A DNA stretch of 64,000 bases from Neodontobutis hainanensis (GCA_024349245.1 JALDNG010000020.1:1727001-1791000); one strand, 5' to 3'. Counted from the stretch's first letter, positions 45,380 through 58,953 are shown. The notes: a model not told the origin generated them from the letters alone. Program-made: numbers and translations.

Positions 45380-45560
45380 CCCGCGTCCTGCGTCATTTCC
45401 GGTCGCTTCATGGCGGCGCTGCTATTTCACGGAGCGGACGGTATTCCTCTGGCTCCCATTACAATGATCAAATCCGCTCTTCTCTCTGCGCTGCTTCCTC
45501 TCGTCTCTGCACCAAACTGTGGACATTATCCGCCCGAGTGAACGCCTTCCTCCTCTGTCT
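45380..45560 (+). promoter_or_regulatory. cuedc1: cuedc1 promoter and non-coding exon 1
   Basis: A CpG-rich island in AT-rich surroundings. It contains TGCGTCA (45389-45395, CRE/AP-1-like), TTTCCGG (45396-45402, ETS site complement) and cttcatggcggcgctg (from 45406, a YY1-type site). Exon 1 ends at a donor, ctgtct|gtgagt, at 45560/45561. The next acceptor in phase with a coding exon is at 51617. Assignment to cuedc1 rests on order, strand and the lack of another gene between. Confidence 0.65.
45410..45541 (+). CDS. Possible upstream ORF in cuedc1 exon 1 (43 aa)
   Basis: ATG GCG GCG at 45410 opens a 43-codon frame ending in TGA at 45539-45541, all before the exon 1 donor. The product would begin MAALLFHGADG. 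If transcription starts upstream of 45410, this frame would lie in the 5' leader and could lower translation of the main product. The same ATG is part of the YY1-type motif, so the start may instead lie close to or inside it. The coding status is unproven. Confidence 0.3.
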   Translation: MAALLFHGADGIPLAPITMIKSALLSALLPLVSAPNCGHYPPE

Positions 45561-46861
45561 GTGAGTAACATTTACAACTAAAGACTTATTACAATTTTTT
45601 TCTTCCAGCCCGACGTTTAACAATAAGTGCTCCGTCTGGTGAGTTAACTGCCCTCCTCCTCTTTGTAAACAGCAACACTTCAATAAAAAAAGTGTTATTT
45701 TTCTGTCACAACCGCGTCTATTCTGCGCTTTTACTAACATTTGTGTTAAAAATTTGTTAGCATATGTAGCTTTGTCTGGATGTTGCCATAAATCAGCGCT
45801 GACCGCGGCCTTGTGGATGAGTGTGTCCGCTGTGAGGAGCCCCTTCAGCGGCTGGGATTGGCTGAGTTAACCCCTCAAGGCCGCGGCTAACCTTAGCCAT
45901 CTGTCTCCGTGTTTCCAATCTCTGTCATGTCAGCTGACAAAAAAATATTCACTCTGGTTTGGAATAATAGCAAAGATGAACAGTTAACCAGATTTTAGCA
46001 CAAATCTGTGTCTCATAAAAACGCATGCAGTTGATTGGAAAGGTTTTAAATATCATCCAAAATTTAAACAGGCAGCACAACACATCTGCCAGCCAATGCA
46101 GAGTGATTTCTAAATGATAAAATTAATCTTGCACATATGTCTTTTTGGGTAAGAACTAGTATTGATTATAGTTACATCTGGCAGTAATTTACCAATGAGA
46201 CACTGCAATTGTTTCTTTACAGTGTATTTGTTAGTGCATATGGTTACACTCAGGGTTTAGAAAAGCAAACTGCAGGCTGGCCAAGAGCACATTAACTCTA
46301 TTACTACAGTTAAATTAATGCTGTACTTTTCTAAATCTATTTTTAAGTTTTAAGAATGCATCTTACCAAATGAGACGTCTTACTGTCTATTTGTCTGATT
46401 GTCCTTTGGGACAACAGCTCCAGTTATATGGTTTTAATCTTGTTTTATTAATTGTCTGTTATAAAATATATTTAATAAAATGTAACCTTGGTGACCTCAG
46501 TGTTGAATACAGTCCTGTTTGTGAGGTAAATGTAGCACAGCAAAGTCAAAGTTGAACGTTTTTTAAGGCAAGTAGTGCCTCACAAAAAGGAAATGGTGTT
46601 TCTTTTCTGGTAACTCTGGCTTCCTTCTCTTTTCTTACTGGTATGCAGCATTTTTTTAAAACTTCCCCATTTATCCAGTCTAATTTTTAACTGTACTAAG
46701 CAAAATTATACTTTTTTTTTTTTTTTCCCTCTAAAGTCATTTTCCAGTTGCTGATATATTGCCTTGCATTGATAACTTATATTTTTTGTTTCAAAAACAC
46801 AATTGTTTAACTCTAGAATAACATTTTGGCATTTGCCTTTTTTTGTGATAAGTAAACACTC

Positions 46862-47265
46862 ACCTAAAGGATTATTAGGAACACCTGTTCAATTTCTCAT
46901 TATTGCAAGAATCTAAACAAACAATCACACAGCAGTGGCTTCAGTGCATTTAGGGGTGTGGTCCTGGTCAAGACAATCTCCTGAACTCCAAACTGAATGT
47001 CAGAACGGGAAAGAAAGGTGATATAAGTTATTCTGAGCGTGGCATGGTTGTGGTGCCAGACAGGCCGGTCTGAGTATTTCACAATCTGCTCAGTTACTGG
47101 GATTTTCACGCACAACCATTTCTAGGGTTTCCTAAGAATGGTGTGAAAAGGGAAAAACATTCAGCGGATGGGCTACAACAGCAGAAGACCCCACCAGGTA
47201 CCACTCATGAGACATTCGGATTGTAGAGTCAGAATTTGGCGTAAACGGAATGAGAACATGGATCT
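46862..47265 (+). mobile_element. Tc1-like transposon, internally deleted
   Basis: The left part (ggattattaggaacacctgt; gaacgggaaagaaaggtgat; ctgagcgtggcatggttgtg) encodes the N-terminal helix-turn-helix of a Tc1-like transposase (LSISQSAQLLGFSRTTIS), with stops and frameshifts. At about 47167 the text jumps to a later part of the element (gatgggctacaacagcagaa, then agagtcagaatttggcgtaa), so the middle is deleted. It is a dead copy. Confidence 0.75.
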
Positions 47266-47413
47266 ATTATGCCTTTTTAGAGCTGGTTTTCATTTCATAA
47301 TATGGGCATCAGTGAAAATGAGACCCTGGTGGCTCTGTATAAACGCTGTTGTGTGACTCAGCAATGGCATGGCTGTTATGTTTTCCTGACCAGCGTTCTT
47401 GTGTAAACGGCCA

Positions 47414-47560
47414 ATAAGATAAGATCAACTTTATTGTCTCCGAGGGGAATTTTGTTGTGGGCATCGGTGCTAATGCTTGCCCAAATGTAAAACCTGAGCC
47501 TGAGAAAAGTGCTACAGTTCAGCATTGTGCCAAAATAATTGTGCAAATACGGCATGTAAA
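47414..47560 (+). repeat. Common fish repeat fragment
   Basis: The text aagatcaactttattgtctc followed by cgaggggaattttgttgtgg matches a phrase seen across fish genomes near the ends of retroelements. The family is not assigned. Confidence 0.45.
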
Positions 47561-50500
47561 GTTTAACAAATAAGTTGGCAGCAGCAAAACCCCAAATTGG
47601 AGTCTAAAACTCTGCGAAAAAGGGCATAAAGTAATAATGAACTATCAAAATGTGAAGCTAGAGTGACTGAAATTAAGTTTGTTTAATGGATGTCTTGGAG
47701 GAAGGAAAGTTTGTGGTGATTACACTAAGGACCCAATATGTGAAAAGTATAAAAGATCATGGTCGAAAGGACTTGCTGGTCACAAAGCTGTTCTTAATTA
47801 ATTTCAGTTTAAGACCTACAGTGGTCAGAAAGTTCCGTGCCTGGGACTATCAAAAGTTTGAGTCCATCAAAACCTTCATTCAGGTGATCCATTGTTGGAG
47901 ATAAGGCTTGGACAAACTAAAGACTGATTATATTTGTTAATAATTAATTCCTGTTGGGTTTTAAGTTCCAGTAAGTTATGTACTTTAGTGTAGAACCAAT
48001 AATGTTAATGTTGTGGTATTGATTATGGACCAATGCCACTATAAGAGCAAAGCCTTTGTCGTCCTAAGATTTGTCAATCTTTGTATTGAGCAATGGACCT
48101 TGAAATAAATTCTGCGGTGATCATTTAGAAAACTATTCATATTGTTTTGCCTAAGATCCATCCGATCTTCTATTCGTAAACCGGTCAAACCAAAGCCATG
48201 TGTGAAAAACCTTGGTCTGGGCCTCTGAGGCTGTGTGCGCTGCCGTCTGATTGGTGGAGCCACAGAGGCAGCCCTGGCTTTTAGAGAGGCCCTCAGACAG
48301 GGTTCAAGCCTGAGCCTCTCACCAAAGACTCAAAAAAAACCCCAAAAAAACAATAAGAATAGATCTAACCTCTTATGTTCAACATACATCTGGCAAATAC
48401 GTTTTACAAATGACTGACAACTAGTGATACTTAAAGGACAAAGACCAGTTTCTTTAGCTCTGATGTAATGTAATGGGTAAAACAGCTTCACATATGTCCA
48501 TAGTGTTTGCATTAGGGACATGAGTAGTGAGTTATAGGTTTAAGATAAGCTTTTCTGGGATGCTTTCTGACCTGGAACAATTTCCTTTGTTAGAGTTAAT
48601 TTAAAAGCTTTTATTTGGCTATTTCTACCAAATTCTCATGCTTTTTTAAAATAGTTTAATAATTTGGATGGTCCCTCTTTGTCTCTTGGGAAACAGTTTT
48701 TCCTTTACCATTTGGTTACAGCCCACTTTTAACTAGAAACAGGCTAAGTTATTTTTCTGAAAGATAAACTAAAACTATAACATCAAACTAAGGACTGATG
48801 AAGGAAAAGTGCATTCTTGTTTCAATAATTGTTCTTGTCAACAGTCTCTAACAAAACACATTGTTTGTTTTGACGATTTGTACAGCCCTGGTTTGAACAC
48901 AGTCTTACTCAAGGCTGAAGACATTAATGAATTTTGAATTATATCAAAATATATTATACTATTATATTGTTTGGAACGGCAGTGGTTAGAACGTAAAGGC
49001 TGTTTTTTATAAGGAATCTAATTATTGTATTTGTTGGCTCAAATAAATATGTTTGTATTTCATTTATGTCAGAAATGGGTTTGAGCTGGAAGTCCTCCCC
49101 TCGTCTATTGTTTGTTAAGCCTTTGACATCTGCTCGTCCTGCAGCGGGATATGATCCTTTTTAATTTCACGGCCCCCATCTCGCTCAAACTCCAGCTGCC
49201 GTCGTGTTTATGTCCAACATAAAGGAGCAGATCTGAGTTAAACTGTGTGCCTTCCGTGACAGATGGCTTCTTGAACTGTGTCAGTGTTGGGTTTTCTATT
49301 TTCTTCTCTCAATGAACGTTCAAAATAAAAGAGGCCATTCAAAAGTAGTTTTCTGTTGACGCACACCAATGCTGTAATATTTGGTTAGGTAGGAGTGGGC
49401 AATAAGGCAAAAGTTCCCCAAGACAAGATTCTCCCATCTTACACAAAACAAAGTGTTGTTGAATTTTCTATTGCTTCTAATAAAAAAAAAAACGCTAATT
49501 AATGATACATTTTACTGTCAATAAGAAACTCTACATAATATATCTGAATCAAAATAATTTGCTTTTGTACAATAAAAAAAAATGTCTCTAGAATAAAGTG
49601 TTTCATTTTAACCTTTTCAACACACCAGGTTTTTTATTAGAGGCTTGGGCATGTGTCGTATAAGAATTCTTTAACACAGTGGTGTCGCTTATTTTTATTC
49701 AAGGGCCACATACAGCCCGATGTTCTGAAGTGGGCCGGACGTACAGTTACATGGATAAAGTCAATCGCAACTGAAAAAAAGCTAATATTGGCAAAAAGCC
49801 TTTAGCTGTATCTTTTCACAATATTTCTTTGATGCTAATGCCATTTTGCGTGCAGTAACATTTACTGGGCTGTATATTTGACTCTCCTGATCTAATGCAT
49901 ACATTCGTAAATTATATTTTAGGAAAGACAGCATAGTCGACTTGTCACGGAGGTTTCATTGCCCAGCCCTAGTTTGGGTTAGTGTGGATCTTCATAAATG
50001 CAGCAATTATACACAAGATATTGAGTTTTTTTCATGCCATTCAGAAAAGAAGTGTACATTTTTATTAAAATATTTGACTCGGATTGTTTTTTTTTTTTTT
50101 ACTGCAGACATTTACTGAACTGACTTCATCTTCAGTTTATTGTCTTTCTCACTCTCTGCTCGGCCTAAACCCACTGACCTACTTGGATGGTTCCCGCCTC
50201 AAGAAACTGTTAATGAGGCTCTGTTAAAGCAATATGAACCCAATGAATCTCAATATTTTTGGGCCGTTTTGGGGGAATTTTAAAGAATTTTTGGGGACTG
50301 AGTGACCTTACGTATATGACCTATAAAATCATTAATATCTCAAACTATAACGACGCAAACAAAACTTTTTACAGTACAAACGGAGCACAGCGATCAAGAT
50401 GGTTTTGGAGTCAATCTCCGTTTGATGAGGGACTAACTTCACAGAGGTCTTAAACCCAGGTCCCAAACAAAACCAGTCTTAAACCTGGCTCTGTTGTGTT

Positions 50501-51931
50501 ACTTACCTACCTCACTCTGTTTACTGTCACCGGGCAAACTTTTGTGGCAGGTCGGTGTCTCTTTTTAGCGCTGGCAACAGCACTCCCTCTGAGGACAGAG
50601 AGTCCTGGATTGCACTCTAAATATAGCCCCGTTCTTAGGTGCAGATTAATATGATGTTGTTGGGAAGATATCGTTGTGAGAGCACAACCGTGGCACAGGA
50701 AGCACACGCTTGTCGTTCCCTAATGCTGCCTGCACCCGGTCTGACGCACAACAGGGCCTAAAAGGTTTTCAAATGGACAACAGAGATGGCTCATGTTCGA
50801 CATTTGATCAAAACAGGTTGGGTCAAATAGTTGAGGTTAAAGTGTTTCAAAATATTGTTGGTGCTTTTTAGAAAGGTTGCATCATTTGGGAATTTGTCCA
50901 GGATTTTGTTTATGGTTAATATAAATGCATAAATACTGGACGAAAGCTTATAAAGTTAAGTCTAAGTTGACAGCTTGGTGATTAATAATGTTAAGAAATG
51001 TTTTCTGCCTTGTTATATGACCTTACAGGGTTCCTCTATTCTGGACAGTTTGGGGTAATACAGATTTCTGGGTCCAGCAGCTGCGCCATGTTACCACCTC
51101 AGCAGGTCCACTGTAAGAAAAAGTGCACCTCGTACAGTGAGCGCGTGACTCGAATGTGTTGCACACTTCTCGTTCTTGACAGTTTTCTGGCTTGTTGCTG
51201 TTCTACTGTGTTGAATATGACAAATGTGTATCACCGGTTTTATTGTGAGGGATGTGGCATGGCACTGCTTTAGGTTGGTTTAGATTAAAGTGGAAGAAAT
51301 GGTTGATTAGTGGCAGTTTTTCTCTGCATGGGGGATCTGTTTAGTCACAAAGTGAACTACTGCAAAATTTTGAAACTAGGACAAAATACTGGATCAAAGG
51401 GCTTACCGTTTTTCCAAAGAAGTGTTGCTTGTTGCGCAAAAAAAAAGGTTTGGCTTTAGGGCTTATTTCCTTTTTCTAGAGCATTACAGCACTACTGCAT
51501 TTGAGCCTGCAGCGTTCTCTTTTAACTATTATTAACTTATTTTTTCTTTTATTCTTATTTCAGCTTTTGAGTAGGATACATTAACTTATCTTCTGTCTCG
51601 TCTGCTCTCTTTACAGCTCCTTATGGCTCTGATTTAGTGATGACAGTTTATTGAAGAGTCAAGGCTCAGATCTTCACCCAGTAACCGTTAAACGTTACCC
51701 TTTTTTTTTTTTAATTGTGATTGTGAATTTTTCACTTCCTGTACCTTCAGCCATGTTGGATTGGGACAAATAACTTGCGTAGTGGAGAACACTCCGATTT
51801 TTGAGATCTATCGTTTCCATGTCACAATGATAAACTGAGAGACCGTGAGACCACAGACCCGACGGCCGAAAGCTTGAGTTTGACTGAATCGTAGAGCCGT
51901 CCCATTACGTTAGTGGGGCTGGTGTCTGAGG

Positions 51932-54900
51932 ATGACCAGCCTTTTCAGGAGGAGCAGCAGTAATGGAGGCTCGAGGAGCAGCGGGGGCCAGGGCCACCTC
52001 AACAACAGCAGACCCAACAGACAGGTGAGGGCAGGACTCATTACTGATAGTTGCTAGTGAAGTAGTATTTAAAATAAGTTTATTGTGGAAAACTGGAAGT
52101 GAATATCTTTTTTTTTTTTTTTTTTCCTTCTGCAATTTGAAGTAAAAAAAAGCAAAAATATAACACAATTTCTTCAAATTCTCCATTGTCTGCCATTTTT
52201 AGTTAGTTGCACCAGTCCCCAAAAAGCCAACAAAATGCTGTTGGAATGCATTAGTGTATTGTGACATTATCATTAGCAGCACATGTCTCTTATATGCGTC
52301 CCAGTAATGATTCCCTTTACCTTTTAGATCCGACGACTGGAGTTCAACCAGGCCATGGAGGACTTTAAGACTATGTTTCCGTCCATGGACTACGAGGTGA
52401 TCGAGTGTGTGCTGCGGTCCAACAATGGCGCTGTGGACGCCACCATCGACCAGCTGCTGCAGATGAGCATCGACGGACAGGGCTCGGACGACAGCTCCGA
52501 CTCAGACGACAGCATCCCTGCAGAGGTGAGTTTTATGGCTGGACCAACTGAAAACAGCAGACTCGTGCAAACATTATCACACTTGTTTTTAGAAGGGCCT
52601 TTAGAAAACTAACTTTAAACATATAAGAGTTTATGTAGAGTCTTAATTAAAGACATATCGGTTGTATAATCTAAACAAGTCCAATAATTCTGATGAATCG
52701 ACCAGGATTTTTGATCCTGAGAAGCAAGTCCATTCAAACATTAAAACACAAGCCGTATATAACTAAAGTTTATAAAGATTTCATTGTAAATGGCATTTAT
52801 ATGGTGCTTCTTTTATTTTATTTTTTATTTTTTTGTACCTGGGCATCTACATGGTATATGTTGTAACCAAGTGAAAATTGAAATTGTCTGATGAGACTTT
52901 ACACAAACCCTAAACGATAAGCTTAATAATGGAAAAAGTTCATAAACCCCCAAAGGAGTGGAACATTTTGACTGAGTGACTAACGTTTTTGTCATGTTAC
53001 TGACTCCACTTTCTATCACAGATCTATTTTACTCTTATTTTATCACAATAGCATCACTTCTTTAAAGTGTAAGTAAGTAAAGTAAGTGGACATTTGAAAC
53101 ATACCCTCCCGTCACAGCCATCTCTGCCTTTTTGTACAAAAATAAACCGATCACAAGGAGCTCTAATTTTAGCTCGTTTTATATTTGACTGTTCTAAAAA
53201 CATCACCTGACTGTGTGTGTGTCTCTCTCAGATTTTGGAGCGGACCCTGGAGCCGGACAGCTCGGACGAGGAGCCGCCCCCGGTCTACTCTCCGCCGACG
53301 TACGACATGCACATTTATGACAGGAAATACCCCGAAGCCCCCCCGACGCCTCCGCCCCGGTGAGGGAAATGAGCCGCGCTGCCACAGACACGTAGGCCAC
53401 GGCTGGGGTTACGTAATGACCCGCACAAGTCAGTCAGGGGTCAATTAATCAGAGTTACTTTTCCTTGTTTTTTATCAAAGCTTTTAGAAACTTTTATCAC
53501 TTCAGTAAGTTATTATTGAGGAGTCAACTTGTGTTGTTAATAGCTGTAGGTGACTTCATAATGTTTGGTAGGTGTACTCGTATATAACCTGCTGCTGTTG
53601 TAGGTTTGAAGCCCAGCCGCCACCGGGTCATCAGAAAGTCAGAAGTTACCGAAACTGGAATCCTCCTTTGCTCGGAAATCTGCCGGACGACTTCCTGCGG
53701 ATCCTGCCACAGCAACTTGACAGTATAAAGGTTAATGACTGCTTACTTTAGGTTATTCTTTATTTATTAGTGAACATGTACTAATACATTAATCTCACGT
53801 AAGAAGACACTAGATTCACGAGATGAGCTTTCTCCTTTTTTTTCCCGTCATGGCTGGTTGAAAAGCTTAATTCAGTCATTCATCAATTTAAAACCCTGTA
53901 CAATGCAATAAGATTAGCAAGAAAAGACCACGCACAAATCTACAGAGCCCTTCAGACTGTCTGGAGCTGGTTTCATTCTATGATGGTTTTAAATGAAAAT
54001 GCTGTTTGTGCAATGTTGGAGAAATAAACCATTTTAAATATGAGTTGTGCTTTTAAACGCATAAATAGGAAATCAAAACTCAGCATATTGTATTTGCTGA
54101 GAATATAACTGGAACAACTTCAAGATAAAAACATCGTCAAAAAGGGTAATTTACACATTTGTGCCTTTCTTTGTTTTTTTCCTTATAGTTTTGTTACAGC
54201 TTTGTTTAATGCTCCAAATCTGCCTTGTCTTCACTTTCAAAATAAAACAAACAATGATTGCTTTTCTGTCGTCAAATGTGTGCGTTTGAATTAAAAAGAT
54301 CTTACCCTTGAGCTTTTCTGTGCTGTTTTCTAAGTTTTTTAAGCTTTGATTTGTCCCATTTGCAGAGCTCCCAGAGCAGCTTGTCCCAGCCGTCTTCGTC
54401 CTCCTCGTCCTCTGTGTCATCCGTGGGACAGTGGACAGCGCCGTCTGGGTCCCAACCCGGGGGCTCGGGGCCCAACAGAGTTTCGGGTCTCGCCGCGGAG
54501 CAGGACAAGAAACTGAAGCAGTATCTGGAGGACGAGCGCATCGCCCTTTTCCTGCAAAACGAGGAGTTCATGAAAGAACTGCAGCGCAACCGGGAGTTTC
54601 TCATCGCCTTGGAGAGAGGTACGTGACGGTAACCTTCTTTATAAATCCTGCTTATTTACCCACATACAACTCTACAATGAGCTAACCAACACTGTCCTGA
54701 CAAAAAAAAGCTTTGCCACAAAAGAAATACAGACGTTTCCACAGAGCAGTAAAGCACAGTTCAGTCACATTCTCTGTAAAGAGTAGACTTTTGGATCCAA
54801 CAATGAGCTCAGTAAAACTCTCCTGCCATAGACCTACTGCAAGTCTGTGGGAAACACGTTTTTCATGAAGGAAAAACAGCCTTAAGTCACTGACTAGATC

Positions 54901-57900
54901 TAAAACACAAACATTGACAATTTTCTTAAGGACAACAGATTTGGCGTAGGGATTCTCTAGAGTGTGAACCACAGCTGAGGTGTTCCCTAATGGGACTCTA
55001 TCCCTTTTTTATCATGAAAATGCCCCCAAAACTGTGCACTTCGGACCCGTCCCATACTGTGCCGCTCCAGTGAAAACATGTCTGTATTTATCAATGCTGG
55101 AATATTATGCTTTGTTTTGTGCTAGATCTGCCATAAACAGCCTTAACACCAAGTTTAAGCTTTGTCTGTTTGCAATGACTTTTGTCCCAGTAACAAAAAT
55201 AAATGTTTGATCACAAAATCCACCACTTTTAACCATCAGTAAACTTTTTATAGCTCTGATAGACAATAAAACTTTACTTCTTTTGTGATCACGTTTCTTT
55301 CTTGGACAAAATACATTCTTAACATCCGCAGTTTTTCATCTCCTGTTTGTATTTTTTTCCAAAATCCATTTGTGTCTGAGTCTGTTTTGTAATTGGTGGA
55401 CATTGATCCTCAAGTTTTTTCAACTTTTAAACTGTTTTGTAACTTGTTTTGATCTTAGATAATCAATACACAAATGAAAAACAAAGTGTATTTGACCACT
55501 TTCTGTCGTTATTACCAACGGTTAATGTTCTGGTGAAAAAGGGTTGCCCCATTTCCAACAGACACTGGTCAAATATGTCACATGTGTGTGTCACGAAGAA
55601 GGTCCTGGCTCATCACATCCTCAGAATTCATAACATGTGCTCTCTGTTTTTAGATCGGTTGAAGTATGAATCAAAGAAATCACGGTCCAATCATTCATCT
55701 AGCATGGAGAGTTCAGGTAGAGACCACTCATTGAGCTTCTTATGCTTCAGCCGCTGTCTCTGTCTGTGTCTCTGGGTTTAAAAGTGTTGGTTCAGGATTA
55801 TTTGAAGAAGAGATGTGACTCTAGGTGTGTGCTGTAAGTGGAGACTGTAATGAGTTTTAGCAGCAGAAAGACAATTGTCTATGTAAAATGTGAGGGATCT
55901 TTTACACAATCCTTAAACAAAAACATGTGCAGTGAAAACAATCTGCTTTTACACAAATACTTTGGCCTGTTGAGCGCTGCAGTATGTCTGCTGCCAGGCC
56001 TGCAGGAGCTCTGTGAACCCTGCTGCTGCTCACACGATCATGTGTGTGGCTGAGGTCTGCTTCCAAGACAACAAATGTTTTAAATCATGTCTTTCCTGCA
56101 ATTGTACTAATACATTATTAAGATTCAGTATGAATTTATATGTGCAATAGTTACAATATATTATAGAAACTTGAGTTTATGCAACACAAAATCCCAGTAT
56201 TTTCCCGAAAGACATGAAAACTGTCCAAAACGCGGCTGAATACGGTTGCCTCTGAGGCTCAGACCTTGCATTTCAGTCTGAGCAGAACAATCAGATATCA
56301 TACGTATGACTGGGCTGTCACTTTAAATGTGTTCCCAAAATACTTTGACTTAAGTTTTATTTCATTCTTGCACAAGATACTCATTTCAGGATTGTGAGTA
56401 AAAACAATAAAAACTACACAAAAAATGTAAATAAATTATGATGTTTATGGGTAAAATATTTAGCTCTTTTACAATTTACAGACAATGCACTGGGACTACT
56501 TTTGATATTTTTGATACAGTCTTTATTCGTACAGCTCTAATGATCCCAGGCTAACACTTTAACTCTGAGCCAAGCAAACGTACAGTCTTGTTTTGTTTAG
56601 GAGAACATAACTCTGCAGCTTCGATGGAGGCCGCTTCAGACGAGGCTCTGTTCAGGGACAAACTCAAACACATGGGAAAATGTAAGCCCTACTTTCACCA
56701 CCTTCAGTTTATATGAGGCATAAACGGTTAATCTGTTAATCTGTCGGGTGTGTTTGGTCCACAGCAACAAGGAAGAAGCTGTTTGAAATCGCCCGGACGT
56801 TTTCAGAAAAGACGAAGAGGAGGAAATCCAAACGGAGGACGCTCCTCAAGCACCAGTCGTATCCTTTTGTTTCATATTTTCCATTTTAGCTAGAAGTACT
56901 CGATGCATTAAAATCAGTTAAGGCAGGTAAAACAATACAGGTTTTATAAAAGCCCAAGGATAAAATTTGTCCGTTAAGATTGTGGCCAAGAAAGATTCAT
57001 GTAATTTATACATTTTATTTATAATCCCTGAATGCCTCCCACAACTTAACCTGCATAAACCTACATAAACCTTTGAATACAGAGCACTTCAATGAGGTCA
57101 GTCTGATTAGATGGACTATGTTACTTGTACAAAAATATATATATATATTTTTTTTTTCTTTATTACATGTGAGGGAAACTGTTTATGCTGCTTTCAAGTG
57201 GTGTCGGGTTTATCGTATATACAAGTTTCCAACATGGACGAGCACATGAACACCGACCTTTTTTATAAAAAAAAAAAAAAAAAAGCAACAAACGTATTAC
57301 TTGCAGATTTTTTTTTTTTTGTTTTCCCAGTAATACTCAACTCAGTGTTTGCTTTCAATAAAAAAAAAATAACAATTTGAATTGAATCATGAATGGCCCT
57401 AACATGATAAAAAAAAATGCAATGTTTAATAATTAAATTGGTTTCCTCCCCTCTTCAACATCGTTTAGGCACTGGTTACAACTTCTATGTAACATAAACT
57501 TGGTCCCTAAAATGAAGCCACAAATGGATAAGGTGATTAAACAGCATTATGACATTTCCGGGTTTCCACTGTCCGACCAAGAAGGACGTGAACGCACACG
57601 AGTCGCGTAAAGTTCCGCTCTTGTAGAAATCTACCATTTAAATTATCCGACATGCACTTGAAAGCAGCTCCACTTATTGTATTACCTAAAACATCTAGGC
57701 TTTATTAAAGGATTTTAATAGACGAGTTTGTTCAGCACTAAACTTAATCCAGTCACATGCTCGCTTTAGAAAAAAAGTAGCGCTCCCAATGGTCTTCACT
57801 GCTTATGAACAAGGACGTTATACAAAAATAAAAGGAGCATGTGGTCCTGGATACGTCTTTTTAACACTGCGGAACAGAGCAAAACTTGTAAATTTAATTT

Positions 57901-58953
57901 TAATTAAATAGAGAATGGAAGGCAATGGGAAACACTGTGTAAATAGATGCACTTTATTCTAGCTATGATTACTTAAACTGAGATAATTGCAGGTTCACTT
58001 TAATCTGACGCTGAAGTTAAAGTTTACCGGAATGCTTGTAGTAAAACACATGCAGAAATCCTTCATCACAATAACCACCCTGAAACGGTAACATATGAGA
58101 GACTAAAAAAAACAATTTTGAGGACAAACAAAGGATTTATCTTTATTTCTAAACTTCAGTTCATGTAATGTATTGGTATTTTGCAGTTTGATCCAGTTCA
58201 TTTTTTTATTGATTTTTTTTTTTTTCTTCTCTCTAATAAAACAACAAGGTCCCTGTGGTAATCTAAGTAAAATGTAAGAGCCCTCTGGAGGATGCGTTGG
58301 TTATTACATTCACACATGCACCAAAAGTCTGGAGGATGATCATACAGAACATGTCAGGAGATGGTTCGGCGGTCGAGCAGAGTATAACGTTTAATAACTG
58401 CAGCTGTTTATTACATAAAGTTGTTAAACATTATTAAGTCACTGTGGCTAAATCTCCTCAACTTCTGTTAAAAAGACTGGGCACCGCCAATTCCACGGCC
58501 AACCTCCTCGACGACGTAGAAGCTAATCCCTGTGGTGATGATCTTGGTTCTTTTTTACTAAACTGAACATTTCACCCCAGAACTGAGAGACCTTTTAAGA
58601 ATGTTAATAATGGAGGGAGGTTTTATTTGTGTTTGTGTATTTTTCCTGTCTTTGCTCCAGAAGAAGACAGTCGGACGAGACGAGCTGTGAGTCAGGAAGA
58701 GACAGAACAACGCCACGAGCCTGTATCATGGTACAAAGTATTTATACTTTTGTTACTAGTACAAGTGTCTGCAGCTGTAGGTGTTATTTTGATCAGAGTT
58801 AAAGTGCAGAGAGTGTTATTTTGCAGAAACCACCCCTTCCTTCCTTAAAACACTGCCTTATTCCTTGTTGTTCTTTTCCATCCACACTTTCATCAAAAAA
58901 CAAACCCTGACTCCTCGGTCTTTCTTTTTTCTTTTTTTTTTTTTTGGTTCAGA
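51932..58953 (+). CDS. cuedc1: CUE domain-containing protein 1
   Basis: Ubiquitin-binding adaptor-type protein. Coding parts: 51932-52024 (exon begins 51617), 52328-52525, 53232-53359, 53604-53730, 54366-54618, 55654-55716, 56601-56681, 56765-56858, 58476-58534 and 58661-58730, with the last base of the TGA stop at 58953. Phases join throughout and give 388 residues, close to the human 386. The start MTSLFRRSSS is the family start. The CUE domain covers about residues 36-80, with MFP at 47-49 and the paired leucines at 74-75 that bind ubiquitin. A PPVY motif (PPxY) in the Pro-rich stretch suits WW-domain ligases. Further on are NWNPPLLGNLPDDFLRILPQ, a charged helix (KQYLEDERIALFLQNEEFMK) and a basic stretch (RRKSKRRTLLKHQ). 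The last two exons (ANPCEEDSRTRR) are the least certain. Confidence 0.93.

Larger units (their letters stand above)
38102..45380. other. Spacer between akap1 and cuedc1
   Basis: About 7.3 kb with two SINEs on the minus strand, one short foldback element, several T-tracts (38230-38460), one copy of an unnamed repeat near 43250-43380 and a small open frame at 42722-42886. Text near 42990-43080 (gggctgtcaaactcattttt) resembles a common fish repeat that also appears near 49676. I find no exon of a known gene. Confidence 0.55.
45561..51616 (+). other. cuedc1: First intron of cuedc1
   Basis: About 6.1 kb between the exon 1 donor and the acceptor ctttacag at 51616. It contains a Tc1-like remnant at 46862-47265, a common fish repeat near 47414-47560 (aagatcaactttattgtctc) and a diverged repeat near 49676-49760. 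Other open frames are not protein-like. Confidence 0.5.

Noticed and set aside
47301..47420. Possible relation between 28.7-28.9 kb and 47.3-47.4 kb (gtaaacgc and related phrases)
   Set aside because: Shared phrases are too short to claim a common element by eye.
53185..54685. Other-frame and antisense frames over cuedc1 exons (for example 53203-53400, 54302-54604, 54431-54685)
   Set aside because: They lie on exons whose true frame matches CUEDC1. High GC content explains the lack of stops.
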